Source of the DNA: Lachnospiraceae bacterium
GTDB taxonomy: Bacteria > Bacillota > Clostridia > Lachnospirales > Lachnospiraceae
Assembly (NCBI GenBank): GCA_017624835.1
Contig: JAGAMG010000017.1
Coordinates: forward strand, 1-37,580
Direction of reading: 5' to 3'
DNA length: 37,580 nucleotides
Each line of letters begins with the position of its first letter. The stretch's first letter is position 1. The position numbers and the translations under genes are program-made. The notes beneath the pieces were generated by a model. The model searched no databases and had not been told where the DNA came from. It was given only the letters and a program-made list of their open reading frames with translations. Positions 1-8,759 of the stretch are shown piece after piece.

Positions 1-1
1 A

Positions 2-550
2 CATCACCATGACCATGATGAGCACTGCACCTGCGGCTGCCATGACCACGAACATCATCACGACCACGAGCACGAGCATGACCACGAACATCATCATGAG
101 CACGAGCATCATCACGACCACGAGCACGAGCATGACCACGAACATCATCATGAGCACGAGCACCATCATGAGCACGAGCATCATCATGAGCATGAACACC
201 ATCACGAGCATGACCAGGATGAGCATTGTACCTGCGGTTGCCATGACCATGAGCATCATCACCACCATCATCATGCAGACGAGGTATTTACTAGTTGGGG
301 AATGGAGACGCCTAATGTTTACAGCATGGAGGAGATTCAGAAGATTTTGGAAGCTCTGGACAGTGGGGAGTATGGCATGGTTTTGCGTGCTAAGGGGATG
401 GTACCTGCTGAGGACGGAACATGGATTTATTATGATTATGTGCCGGAAGAAGCAGATGTTAGAACTGGAAAGCCTGAGGTGACCGGTAAGATTTGTGTGA
501 TTGGTTCCAAGCTTGATGAGAGCAAGCTGGCTGTTTTATTCCGCAAATAG
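2..550 (+). CDS. CobW/COG0523-family GTPase, C-terminal part with His-rich metal-binding region
   Basis: The reading frame is open from the left edge, so only the last 182 residues are visible and the GTPase domain lies outside. The first ~90 residues are almost entirely His, Asp and Glu, with a CTCGC cysteine box at each end of the run (codons at 26-40 and 226-240). After it comes a typical CobW C-terminal domain (FTSWGMETPNVYS, YGMVLRAKG, WIYYDYVP, ICVIGSKL), complete to the stop. COG0523 proteins are GTP-dependent metallochaperones; a His-rich insert of this kind is usually tied to zinc (established for some members). The His-rich DNA is itself a tandem repeat of about 54 bp. A second CobW-like gene follows 37 bp later and a ZIP transporter lies 2.4 kb on, which supports a zinc role. 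An overlapping open frame from base 9 is a shadow of the repeat. Confidence 0.9.
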   Translation, partial: HHHDHDEHCTCGCHDHEHHHDHEHEHDHEHHHEHEHHHDHEHEHDHEHHHEHEHHHEHEHHHEHEHHHEHDQDEHCTCGCHDHEHHHHHHHADEVFTSWGMETPNVYSMEEIQKILEALDSGEYGMVLRAKGMVPAEDGTWIYYDYVPEEADVRTGKPEVTGKICVIGSKLDESKLAVLFRK

Positions 551-587
551 TGTGTTTGCGTAAATGATGGATGGAGATGAAAGTAAA

Positions 588-1517
588 ATGAAGCCTGTAT
601 ATATGATTAACGGTTTTCTGGAAAGCGGAAAAACGGAATTTATTACCTTTACATTGGATCAGCCTTATTTTCAGATTAAGGGAAAAACCTTGATTATTCT
701 TTGTGAAGAAGGAGAAAATGAGTATGATGAAAAGCTTCTTGCAAAGAGTAAGGCTGTGGTAGAGTTGATTGAGGAGGAAGAGGATTTTACCGCTTCCAAG
801 CTTATAGAGTTAGAGAAAAAACACAAACCGGAGCGTATTATTATTGAATATAACGGTATGTGGAATTTTAAAAATGTAAAGCTGCCCTGGCATTGGAAAA
901 TAGAGCAGCAGATTACAACTATTGATGGTTCCACTTTTCCCATGTACTACACCAATATGCGTTCCCTGCTTGCAGAAATGGTAAGAAAGTCAGAAATGAT
1001 AATTTTTAATCGTTGTGACGGTATTGAGGATTTGAATGTTTATAAGAGAAATATTAAGGCAGTAAATCCTTCCGCAGATGTTATTTTTGAAGATTCCAAC
1101 GGGGAGATTGATGAAATCTTTGAAGAGGATCTTCCCTACGATTTGAATCAGGAAATTATAGAACTGGATAATCAGGGCTACGGTATCTGGTATTTGGATT
1201 CTATGGATCATTTGGAGCGTTACATTGGTAAAAAATTACAATTTGTAGCCATGGTATTGAAGCCGGAGGATTTCCCGGAGGGATATTTTGTACCGGGACG
1301 TATGGCAATGACCTGTTGTGCGGATGATATGGCATTTTTAGGTTATGCCTGTGAGTTTGCAGGCGCAGGAGCCTTAAAGCAGAAGGAATGGGTAAAAGTG
1401 ACAGCTACGGTTGCCAAGGAATATTGGGAAGATTATAAGGGAGAAGGTCCCGTGCTTCATGCAATCAGCGTAGAGAAAACAAAGGCACCTAAGGATGAAG
1501 TAATCAGCTTTGTTTAA
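588..1517 (+). CDS. CobW-like GTPase fused to a DUF1980/TIGR03943-like C-terminal domain
   Basis: About 309 residues. The N-terminus holds a P-loop, GFLESGKT, right after the first strand, as in CobW/COG0523 GTPases. The middle is a degenerate GTPase core (IIEYNGMW, IIFNRCDG; the latter resembles the NKxD region with RCD in place of KxD). The last ~90 residues (YIGKKLQFVAMVL, VPGRMAMTCCADDMAFLG) resemble the C-terminal domain of DUF1980/TIGR03943 proteins, which keep a CCaxD motif. I chose the ATG at 588 because GGAG at 573-576 is well placed; an ATG at 564 is in frame and would add eight residues. The gene is 37 bp after a His-rich CobW gene and probably in the same operon. Function is inferred as metal delivery; the substrate metal is not shown by the sequence. 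Confidence 0.8.
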   Translation: MKPVYMINGFLESGKTEFITFTLDQPYFQIKGKTLIILCEEGENEYDEKLLAKSKAVVELIEEEEDFTASKLIELEKKHKPERIIIEYNGMWNFKNVKLPWHWKIEQQITTIDGSTFPMYYTNMRSLLAEMVRKSEMIIFNRCDGIEDLNVYKRNIKAVNPSADVIFEDSNGEIDEIFEEDLPYDLNQEIIELDNQGYGIWYLDSMDHLERYIGKKLQFVAMVLKPEDFPEGYFVPGRMAMTCCADDMAFLGYACEFAGAGALKQKEWVKVTATVAKEYWEDYKGEGPVLHAISVEKTKAPKDEVISFV

Positions 1518-1570
1518 GTAGTCTTTATATATGAGAAGCTGATGCCGGAAATCATGGAATGGGATAAACT

Positions 1571-2869
1571 ATGAATCGTAATACTATAGTACAAAATAAT
1601 GATGCCCAAAAGACGGGATGGAAAAGCGCATGGTTGGAGGAAAGCAGAGCGGGAAGAGTTGTTTTTCTGACAGCGTTATTAATCTATACAGGAATTATGC
1701 TGTATCTATTTATTATGCAGTGCTTTGAGGTGCCTGTCTTTCGGTCTGACATGCCTGATTATGTAAAAGAAGTGGCCGGTATTAAGGGGGATTATGAGTT
1801 TCCATACCCCCTTTTCTTTGTTACTGCCAAAATTTTTGCTGTAATCATGGGAGCACCGGTGGCAGTTGCTGTGGTAACTGCATTGTATAACAGTTTTGGT
1901 TTATGTGTTGCCAAATATTACATGGGCAGGGAAGTGAAAACTTTTGTAAACTATAAAGGATTAAGCAAGAACAAACATGTAGCTATAGATATAGCTGTTA
2001 CGGTAGCCGTATTTGTGCTGTTTTTGCTTTCTCATTTGTATTCCCCCAAGAATACAGCATTTTTTGGCTTTGATTATGCCTATCGTTGTATGGGAATTTA
2101 TACGCCGAATCCATTTTGGAATGCTACCTATATGGCAACCAGACCCTTTGCCATTATTTGCTTTTTTGAGGCGGCAAGAGTGCTTCGGGAATATGAAAAG
2201 GATTTTTCCTGGAAAAACTGTATGCTTTTTGCGGTAAGTCTCTTTTTAACAACTTTGGCAAAGCCCAGTTATACCTTGGTTATATTGCCTTTGTTAGCGA
2301 TTATATTGATTTTTCATTTGATAAGAAGTAAGGGAAAGAGCTTTCGCAATGCATTTTATTTCTGTGTAACCATGATTCCTACGGGATTGGCTTTGTTATA
2401 TCAGTATTCGGGAGTTTTTACCGGTATCAATGTAATGGGTGAGGAAACAGGAATCGGTATTGCTTTTGCCAAGGTATGGAGCAATTATTCCAAGAATATT
2501 CCATTAAGTATTTTGATGGGAATGGCACTTCCTATTGGGGTATTGGTAATAAATTATAAGGAATTTTTGAAGAATTATATTTACCGGTTTGCCTGGTGGA
2601 ATTACCTGGTGGGTATGATAATGTTTTTGTTGCTATATGAAAAAGGATTTCGTATGCTTCATGCCAATTTTTCCTGGGGATATATGCATGGCATGTTTGC
2701 AGTATTCTTTATTACATTGATTTTGGTAATCAAAAATACCATTCAATGGTGGAAAAGTTATAAGATGGTGTTTGTAGCAGCAGAATGGGCAGTGCTTCTG
2801 TATCATTTGGTCTGCGGGATTAACTTTTTGGTGTATGCATTGGGTGGAAATGATTTGGCAGGATTTTAG
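1571..2869 (+). CDS. Polytopic membrane protein, possible GT-C-type glycosyltransferase
   Basis: A 432-residue protein with about ten hydrophobic segments. A cytoplasmic N-terminus of ~30 residues is followed by a first membrane helix and then an acidic extracellular-type loop (RSDMPDYVKE), a layout seen in GT-C glycosyltransferases that place catalytic acids after the first helix. I do not recognise a named family. The ribosome binding site is weak (GGGATAA before the ATG). It sits 53 bp after the CobW-DUF1980 gene and 118 bp before the ZIP transporter, but nothing in the protein suggests metal transport. A second protein of broadly similar design lies at 19650-21203. The glycosyltransferase idea is inference only. 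Confidence 0.6.
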   Translation: MNRNTIVQNNDAQKTGWKSAWLEESRAGRVVFLTALLIYTGIMLYLFIMQCFEVPVFRSDMPDYVKEVAGIKGDYEFPYPLFFVTAKIFAVIMGAPVAVAVVTALYNSFGLCVAKYYMGREVKTFVNYKGLSKNKHVAIDIAVTVAVFVLFLLSHLYSPKNTAFFGFDYAYRCMGIYTPNPFWNATYMATRPFAIICFFEAARVLREYEKDFSWKNCMLFAVSLFLTTLAKPSYTLVILPLLAIILIFHLIRSKGKSFRNAFYFCVTMIPTGLALLYQYSGVFTGINVMGEETGIGIAFAKVWSNYSKNIPLSILMGMALPIGVLVINYKEFLKNYIYRFAWWNYLVGMIMFLLLYEKGFRMLHANFSWGYMHGMFAVFFITLILVIKNTIQWWKSYKMVFVAAEWAVLLYHLVCGINFLVYALGGNDLAGF

Positions 2870-2987
2870 AGAGAAAATGTGTAACCTTTCAAGAATTGTT
2901 TGCATAGAATACAGTAGATTTTTGCGAACAGATGGAGTGAAAGGTGAGAGGATAAAGATTTAGTAATAGATAAGGAGGTAGAAGAAT

Positions 2988-3764
2988 ATGGGATTTTTAA
3001 TGGCATTATTGCTTCCTTTTGCGGGAACATGCGCAGGTGCTGCCTGTGTATTTTTCCTTAAAAAACAGATTAGTATGAATCTGCAGAGAGTGTTCACCGG
3101 ATTTGCAGCAGGCGTTATGGTAGCTGCGTCCGTGTGGTCTTTGTTGATACCGGCAATGGATATGAGTGCAGACATGGGGAAATTATCTTTTGTCCCCGCG
3201 CTGGTGGGTTTCCTGCTGGGTATTCTTTTTTTGTTGTTCATGGATAGCCTGATTCCTCATTTACATGTGGGCAGTGAAAAGCCTGAGGGTAAAAAAAGTA
3301 ATCTGGGAAGGACTGCTATGCTGATGCTGGCGGTAACTATCCATAATTTACCGGAAGGCGCAGCCTGCGGAGCTATTTTGGCGGGTGTATTGAGTGGTGA
3401 CAGTGGGGTAACCATGGCTGGAGCCATTACCCTCAGTGTGGGAATCGCCATTCAGAATTTCCCGGAGGGAGCTATCATTTCATTGCCCTTACGCAGTGAA
3501 GGGCATAGCAGAGGAAAATCCTTCCTTTTGGGAGCATTATCCGGTATCGTAGAGCCCTTGGGAGCTTTGTTGGCGATTATGCTTGCAAGTATTGTAACCC
3601 CCATTTTACCCTATATGCTTGCTTTTGCAGCGGGAGCCATGATTTATGTAGTGGTGGAGGAATTGATACCGGAGGCAAGCGAGGGCGGACATTCTAATCT
3701 GGGAACCATAGCATTTTCGGTGGGATTTGCTTTGATGATGGTGTTGGATGTAGCCTTGGGTTAA
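2988..3764 (+). CDS. ZIP-family metal (zinc) transporter
   Basis: A 258-residue membrane protein of the ZIP family, which imports zinc and related divalent metals into the cytoplasm. About eight membrane segments are visible. The signature metal-site helices are intact: HNLPEGAACG in TM4 and NFPEGAIISLP in TM5, the pair that forms the binuclear metal centre. The loop between TM3 and TM4 is short (HLHVGSEKPEGKKSN) and holds two histidines. An AGGAGG site lies 10 bp before the ATG. Length agrees with bacterial ZupT/GufA-type ZIPs. Its position near two CobW-type metallochaperone genes makes zinc the most likely substrate. Confidence 0.92.
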   Translation: MGFLMALLLPFAGTCAGAACVFFLKKQISMNLQRVFTGFAAGVMVAASVWSLLIPAMDMSADMGKLSFVPALVGFLLGILFLLFMDSLIPHLHVGSEKPEGKKSNLGRTAMLMLAVTIHNLPEGAACGAILAGVLSGDSGVTMAGAITLSVGIAIQNFPEGAIISLPLRSEGHSRGKSFLLGALSGIVEPLGALLAIMLASIVTPILPYMLAFAAGAMIYVVVEELIPEASEGGHSNLGTIAFSVGFALMMVLDVALG

Positions 3765-3800
3765 GAAACAAAGGATGGATTAAAAAAGGAGAAGCATGCT

Positions 3801-4571
3801 GTGGCATTGGAAAATGAAAAGGAATTACAACAGTTAAAAAATCGATTCCGGGATTTGGCGGATAAATCCTTTCAGCAGAATATGTTTACCTTTACAGGAT
3901 TTTTGGGATTAAGTGAGCAGGATGCATTCTGGCAGGTGGAGCGGGAACTTCACTTTGCCGGATGTGTCCTGTTTGGCGGTTATGAGGGAGCGGACAGAGT
4001 GATGGTTCGCTTCGGAAATGAGGCTGATTTGGGTTATGAAGTACCCTTTCCGATTTGCTGTATTCATATCCGCCCATTGGTTGCAAAATTTGCAGACAAG
4101 CTATCCCATCGGGATTTTTTAGGTGCGCTAATGAATCTGGGAATTGAGCGGAGCACAATTGGTGACATTAAGGTGGGAGACAAAGAAGCATATCTTTTCT
4201 GCCAGGAATCCATTGCAGAGTATATATGTGAAAATCTGGGACAGATTAAGCATACTCATGTAAAGTGTGAGGTAACAGAGAATTTTGCAGAGGTTGCTCA
4301 GGAGGAGCCGGAGAATAAAACGATTCAGGTCTCGTCCGCAAGAGTGGATGCAGTCATCGCAAAGGTATATAATAAATCAAGAAATGATTGTCTTGAGCTA
4401 TTTCGGACGGGCAAGGTGTTTATAAATGGCAGATTGTGTGAAAATAATTCAAGACTTTTAAAAACCGGAGAAACCGTAAATGCCAGAGGGTATGGGAAGT
4501 TTGTTTTGGTAGGAGAACCCAGGGAAACCAGAAAGGGGAAGTTTGCCATAGAGGTTTCCGTTTTTAGATAG
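3801..4571 (+). CDS. ylmH: YlmH-type RNA-binding protein with C-terminal S4 domain
   Basis: A 256-residue protein. The N-terminal ~170 residues match the YlmH family (FTGFLGLSEQ, FGGYEGADRVM, LGALMNLGIERSTIGDI), and the C-terminal part is an S4 RNA-binding domain (SSARVDAVIAKVYNKSR through GYGKFVLVG, residues ~180-245). YlmH of Bacillus subtilis lies next to cell-division genes and binds ribosome-related RNA; that context is absent here. The start is a GTG at 3801, placed 9 bp after GGAG at 3788-3791; an out-of-frame ATG at 3796 is ignored. The gene is 36 bp downstream of the ZIP transporter and 17 bp before the next gene, so co-transcription is likely. Confidence 0.87.
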   Translation: MALENEKELQQLKNRFRDLADKSFQQNMFTFTGFLGLSEQDAFWQVERELHFAGCVLFGGYEGADRVMVRFGNEADLGYEVPFPICCIHIRPLVAKFADKLSHRDFLGALMNLGIERSTIGDIKVGDKEAYLFCQESIAEYICENLGQIKHTHVKCEVTENFAEVAQEEPENKTIQVSSARVDAVIAKVYNKSRNDCLELFRTGKVFINGRLCENNSRLLKTGETVNARGYGKFVLVGEPRETRKGKFAIEVSVFR

Positions 4572-4588
4572 GATAGGGAGGCGATAGG

Positions 4589-5638
4589 ATGTATTCTTCT
4601 TATACGGCAGTGCATTGGTTGTTTTTCTTTTATTTTTATTGCTTTTTCGGATGGTGCTTTGAATCTACATATGTATCTTTGAAATGTAAGCGTCTGGTAA
4701 ACAGAGGATTTATGAGAGGACCTTTTTTGCCGCTGTATGGCAGTGGAGCAATTATGATGCTGTTGGTGTCCATGCCCTTTCAGGAGAATCTGTTTTTAGT
4801 TTATGTGGTGGGCTGTATTGGTGCCACTGTTTTGGAGTATGTAACAGGTGTTGCCATGGAAGCCATATTTAAGGTGAGATATTGGGATTATTCCAATCAG
4901 AGGTTTCATTTTCAAGGTCATATTTGTCTAAGCTCTTCTTTGGCATGGGGGGTTTTGACCATTCTGATGACGGAGTGGATGCACAAGCCCGTGGAGCGTT
5001 TTGCCATGGGAATACCCTTATCAATATTGACTGTATTTATTATGATTGTAACGGCAATTGTATGTGCAGACTTTGCCCTTTCCTTTAAGGCTGCCCTTGA
5101 CCTGAGAGATGTGCTTATCAAGATGGAAAAGGCGAAGCAGGAGCTTATGCATGTACAGAAGCGTTTGGATGTAATTATTGCTTTAACCAATGAGGAACTG
5201 GCGGCGCGGAAGGAAGCATTGTCTGAAAGCTTAACGCAACGTAAAGAAGAGTGGAATGAGAACATCGAGGAACACCTCGAGAAAATGGAGAATCGCGTAG
5301 AAAAGATAGAAAATCATGTAGATGAAATGCGAGAACGCGTGGAGCTTCGAGTGGATGAATTAAAAGGAAATATTGAGGATAGATTACAGGGAATCCGTAA
5401 GCTTATACAAAACGGAGAGTATAAGAGGTTGGAAAATCTGCGTGAGGAACTGTTTGAGTTAAAGCATAAATATATGGGTATCTTGGAAGAGAGGGAGCGC
5501 TTAAGCCGTTTAAGAGGTTTCTTCCAACGAGATATGTTGCGTGCCCATCCAACCATGAGTTCTTCAAAATTCCGTGAGGCTTTGGAAGAATTGAAGGAGA
5601 AGGCAGCGCAGCGTTTAGAGAAGGATAGTGAAGAATAA
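4589..5638 (+). CDS. PF06541 (putative ABC-transporter type IV) membrane protein with long coiled coil
   Basis: A 349-residue protein. Residues ~1-170 carry about five membrane helices of the PF06541 family (FFGWCFESTYVSL, NRGFMRGPFLPLYGSGA, EYVTGVAMEAIF, RYWDYSNQRFHFQGHICL), found widely in Clostridia and labelled putative ABC transporter permease although no transport has been shown. Residues ~175-345 are highly charged and heptad-like, with repeats such as EKMENRVEKIENHVDEM and EKAAQRLEKDSEE, so a long cytoplasmic coiled coil is predicted. GGGAGG at 4575-4580 serves the ATG. A strong hairpin with a T run follows the stop. A small paralogue of the membrane domain is encoded at 12695-13186 on the other strand. 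Confidence 0.82.
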   Translation: MYSSYTAVHWLFFFYFYCFFGWCFESTYVSLKCKRLVNRGFMRGPFLPLYGSGAIMMLLVSMPFQENLFLVYVVGCIGATVLEYVTGVAMEAIFKVRYWDYSNQRFHFQGHICLSSSLAWGVLTILMTEWMHKPVERFAMGIPLSILTVFIMIVTAIVCADFALSFKAALDLRDVLIKMEKAKQELMHVQKRLDVIIALTNEELAARKEALSESLTQRKEEWNENIEEHLEKMENRVEKIENHVDEMRERVELRVDELKGNIEDRLQGIRKLIQNGEYKRLENLREELFELKHKYMGILEERERLSRLRGFFQRDMLRAHPTMSSSKFREALEELKEKAAQRLEKDSEE

Positions 5639-5656
5639 AGGTTTCTTTGTAATGTG

Positions 5657-5687
5657 AAAAGTGGCGTCACTAGGCGCCATTTTTTCT
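5657..5687 (+). terminator. Rho-independent terminator after the PF06541 gene
   Basis: AGTGGCG (5660-5666) pairs with CGCCATT around an 8-nt loop, with one G-T wobble, and is followed directly by a run of T. It ends the transcription unit that includes the ZIP, YlmH-type and PF06541 genes and isolates it from the two-component system. Confidence 0.8.
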
Positions 5688-5764
5688 TAATCAAATCTTA
5701 AACTTTTCCCTTATTTTTTGTTAAAACATTATTTGCTAAGATAGACCCATAGAGGAGGCGGAAT

Positions 5765-6454
5765 ATGTACAATATACTGATTTGTGATGATGAAAAGGAT
5801 ATCGTAAATGCTTTAAAGATTTATCTTTACGATTCCAATTATACTTTATTTGAAGCTTACAACGGCAAGGAAGCACTTGGAATTATCCGAAATAATGAGA
5901 TTCACCTGGTACTGATGGATATTATGATGCCGGAAATGGATGGGATTGAGGCAATGGTAAAGATTCGGGAGATTAGTAATGTTCCTGTGATTTTGCTTAC
6001 TGCCAAAAGTGAGGACTCGGATAAGATTCTGGGGCTTACTGTGGGGGCGGACGATTACATTACCAAGCCCTTTAATCCTGTGGAGGTTGCGGCAAGGGTA
6101 AAATCTCAGCTTCGCAGGTATATGCAGCTTGGCGGTGGAAATGTCCGTTCGGAGGTAATGCGGGTAGGTGGCATTGAATTGGATGATAAGGAAAAGACCG
6201 TTACCTTGGATGGGGAACCGGTAGCACTTACCCCTACGGAATATGATATTTTGAAGCTGCTGATGCAAAATCCCGGTCAGGTGTTTTCACCCAAGGAAAT
6301 CTACACCAAAATCTGGAATGATTTGCCCTATGGAAGTGAAAATACAGTAGCGGTACATATTCGACATCTTCGTGAGAAACTGGAAATTAACCCTGCAGAG
6401 CCAAGATACATCAAGGTGGTCTGGGGACAGGGGTACAAATGTGAGAAGATTTGA
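5765..6454 (+). CDS. OmpR/PhoB-family response regulator
   Basis: A 229-residue two-domain response regulator. The receiver domain shows the acidic pocket ICDDE (D8, D9), phosphoacceptor D52 in LVLMDIMMPEMDG, and the conserved lysine in DDYITKPF. The C-terminal ~100 residues are a winged-helix DNA-binding domain (LTPTEYDILKLLMQNPGQVF, VAVHIRHLREKLE, YIKVVWGQGYK). GGAGG at 5755 gives a strong ribosome binding site. The cognate histidine kinase begins 10 bp after the stop, so the pair is one operon. The kind resembles VanR-type regulators of Clostridia that respond to envelope stress, but the target genes cannot be told from here. Confidence 0.95.
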   Translation: MYNILICDDEKDIVNALKIYLYDSNYTLFEAYNGKEALGIIRNNEIHLVLMDIMMPEMDGIEAMVKIREISNVPVILLTAKSEDSDKILGLTVGADDYITKPFNPVEVAARVKSQLRRYMQLGGGNVRSEVMRVGGIELDDKEKTVTLDGEPVALTPTEYDILKLLMQNPGQVFSPKEIYTKIWNDLPYGSENTVAVHIRHLREKLEINPAEPRYIKVVWGQGYKCEKI

Positions 6455-6464
6455 GAGGTAGCAT

Positions 6465-8711
6465 ATGAGGAAGAAGGATGGAGTAGAAAGAAAAAAGCTG
6501 ACAGGAAGTACCTTTGCCAAGATAGTAGCCTACTTTTTACTTGGTATTAGTTGTCTGGTAGGAAGTATGGCAGCAATTTTTACCATTCATATGGCAGTGG
6601 AAGAGGTATATAGTTATGGAGATTCCATGATTGGCTGGAGAAATTGGGCAAAACAGAGTATGTACTCAGAGGCAATCAATGATTTGAGTATGTTTTATCA
6701 CATGAAATGGCCGGATGACCCTGAAAAATTGGAAGAGACCTTAGCTGAGTTTTGTGAGAATAAGAATATCCGTATTGAGGTTTGGAAGCATTATCCGGAT
6801 AGGGAGAAGGATGGGGAATGCGTTATAAGTAATTATGACGGGTTTGATACGGATTATTCTTATTATAGATATTTTACGGAATTTGAGCAGGTGGAGAGAA
6901 AGACGGAGAATGAACCGGCTGAAGAGGAAAAGCCGATAGCTGAGGAAGAGCCTAAGGTAGAGCCCAAGGAAGAACTGCAACCTAAAACTCTTCCGGAGCA
7001 GGATTCCAACGGTGAAACAAATATACCGGTGGAGGTTCCGGAAAGTAATGTGGTTTTATTAGATGAGACAATCGGTATTGATACTGCAGGTGGAACAAAT
7101 TATGTAAAGGTGGAGGAAATTGTAGAAGAACAAGAAGTAGAAGAAAAAGAAGTAGAAGCGCAAGAAGTAGAAGCACCGTCGGAACCCGTCATGGAAGAGG
7201 TTCAGTATGTGTTGACCGGCTATATAGATTCTAAATTCCCTGTTTATGATGAATATACTGTTGCATACGAGAATGCGGAGCGGTTATGGGTACATCGGTA
7301 TGAATTTCCAATGGTAGCGTTGGTTTGTATCTTGATCAATTTGATTCTTTTTATCTTTTTAATGTGTGGTGCCGGGCATAAAAATGGTAAGGAGGGAATT
7401 ACGCCCAGCATACTTGCGCCCATTCATTTGGATATCTTTACAGGAATATTTGGTATTGTGGCATGCTTATGCTTAGTTGGTATAGTGGAGTTCTTTCAGT
7501 ATAGTAAAGATGTATTGAACTTGGCCTTAGGTGCCGGAACCTGTTCGTTTTTGGGAATATGGTGCACCATCTACTGCGCAGAGGTAGCATCCAGATTCAA
7601 ATGTGGACAGTGGTGGAAGCATACAATTATTTATTTCGTATTACGAGCTGTCGGCAGGATGCTTAGATTTGTTTGGAAGGTATTGGTAATGCTGGTTAAG
7701 GGGATTCCTTTAATGGTAAATACTGTGATTGTTTTGATAGTCATTACTTTTGCAGAGTTTATGGGCTTGTGTATCTGGGGAGCTTATGATGAATTAATTA
7801 TTATCTGGTTTTTTGAAAAGCTGATATTAGTGCCGGTTGTTCTTTATATTGCTCTTATGTGTAAGAAACTACAGGAAGGCAGCAAGGCTTTGGCAGATGG
7901 AAATTTGGCTTATCAGGTGGATACCTCTAAGATGTTGCTGGATTTTAAAGCCCATGGAGAAAACCTCAATCACATCGGTCAGGGAATTTCCAAGGCAGTA
8001 CAGGAGCGTATGAAGAGTGAGCATATGAAAACGGAGCTCATTACTAATGTGTCCCATGATATTAAGACCCCTCTTACTTCCATTATTAATTATGCAGATT
8101 TGTTGGGAAATGTGGCAAAGGAAGAAAATCACTTGGATAAAGAGAAGGTAGCAGAGTACAGCGAGGTGCTTTTGAGACAGTCCAAGCGTCTGAAAAAGCT
8201 TTTGGAGGATTTGGTAGAGGCTTCCAAGGCAACTACCGGAAGTATTGAAGTAAAGATGGAAAAATGTGAGGTGGGTGTGCTTTTATCCCAGGCAGTAGGA
8301 GAATATGAGCCTCGCTTTTGGGAAAAACAGTTGGAATTGATTGTAAAGCAGCCCCAGGAGCCCGTTTGGATTATGGCGGATGGCAGAAGGCTTTGGAGAG
8401 TTTTTGATAATCTTCTAAATAATGTCTGCAAATATGCTCAGGAAAATACCAGAGTGTATCTCACAGTGGAGCCTAAGGATGCTCAGGTGGAAATAATCTT
8501 CCGTAACATGTCCAAATATGCTTTGGATTTAACAGGGGAAGAATTGGAGGAACGCTTTGTAAGAGGGGATAAATCCAGACATATGGAGGGAAATGGCTTA
8601 GGACTTTCCATTGCCAAGAGTCTGGTGGAATTGCAGAACGGTACTCTGGAAATTATTACAGATGGGGATTTGTTTAAGGTGATTTTGCGGTTTCCTATGT
8701 TGAAGAATTAA
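6465..8711 (+). CDS. Sensor histidine kinase with Glu-rich extracytoplasmic region and several membrane helices
   Basis: A 748-residue kinase, partner of the preceding regulator. A first membrane helix (~residues 20-45) leads to an extracytoplasmic region of ~235 residues; its second half (~140-247) is extremely rich in Glu, Pro and Val with short repeats (EEQEVEEKEVEAQEVEA). About five further helices follow (~282-470), more than in a usual two-helix kinase. The catalytic core is complete: H-box SHDIKTPLTSIINYADLL with H531, N-box VFDNLLNNVCKYA, and G-box GNGLGLSIAKSL. The core resembles VanS-like kinases. Signal and targets are unknown; the acidic stretch could bind cations or basic peptides, which is inference. 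Confidence 0.92.
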   Translation: MRKKDGVERKKLTGSTFAKIVAYFLLGISCLVGSMAAIFTIHMAVEEVYSYGDSMIGWRNWAKQSMYSEAINDLSMFYHMKWPDDPEKLEETLAEFCENKNIRIEVWKHYPDREKDGECVISNYDGFDTDYSYYRYFTEFEQVERKTENEPAEEEKPIAEEEPKVEPKEELQPKTLPEQDSNGETNIPVEVPESNVVLLDETIGIDTAGGTNYVKVEEIVEEQEVEEKEVEAQEVEAPSEPVMEEVQYVLTGYIDSKFPVYDEYTVAYENAERLWVHRYEFPMVALVCILINLILFIFLMCGAGHKNGKEGITPSILAPIHLDIFTGIFGIVACLCLVGIVEFFQYSKDVLNLALGAGTCSFLGIWCTIYCAEVASRFKCGQWWKHTIIYFVLRAVGRMLRFVWKVLVMLVKGIPLMVNTVIVLIVITFAEFMGLCIWGAYDELIIIWFFEKLILVPVVLYIALMCKKLQEGSKALADGNLAYQVDTSKMLLDFKAHGENLNHIGQGISKAVQERMKSEHMKTELITNVSHDIKTPLTSIINYADLLGNVAKEENHLDKEKVAEYSEVLLRQSKRLKKLLEDLVEASKATTGSIEVKMEKCEVGVLLSQAVGEYEPRFWEKQLELIVKQPQEPVWIMADGRRLWRVFDNLLNNVCKYAQENTRVYLTVEPKDAQVEIIFRNMSKYALDLTGEELEERFVRGDKSRHMEGNGLGLSIAKSLVELQNGTLEIITDGDLFKVILRFPMLKN

Positions 8712-8754
8712 AAAATTACGCCCGGAAGCTACCTGAAAAGGTGCAACCGGGCGT
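8711..8754 (-). terminator. Terminator between the kinase gene and pyrI, best for the minus strand
   Basis: ACGCCCGG (8718-8725) and CCGGGCGT (8747-8754) are perfect inverted repeats of 8 bp, with a smaller inner ACCT/AGGT stem. On the minus strand the hairpin is followed by a T run (A-rich at 8710-8717 on the plus strand), so it terminates pyrBI; it may also stop plus-strand readthrough from the kinase gene. Confidence 0.83.
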
Positions 8755-8759
8755 TTCCA

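Noticed and set aside
9-482. 157-residue open frame rich in Met, Thr and Ser over the left edge
   Set aside because: It is a frame shadow of the CAT/GAC/GAG repeat that codes the His-rich tract of the CobW protein, whose frame continues into a conserved C-terminal domain.
5711-5742. Promoter for the two-component operon
   Set aside because: A TAAGAT box is present but no upstream box at acceptable spacing could be found, so I did not list it.
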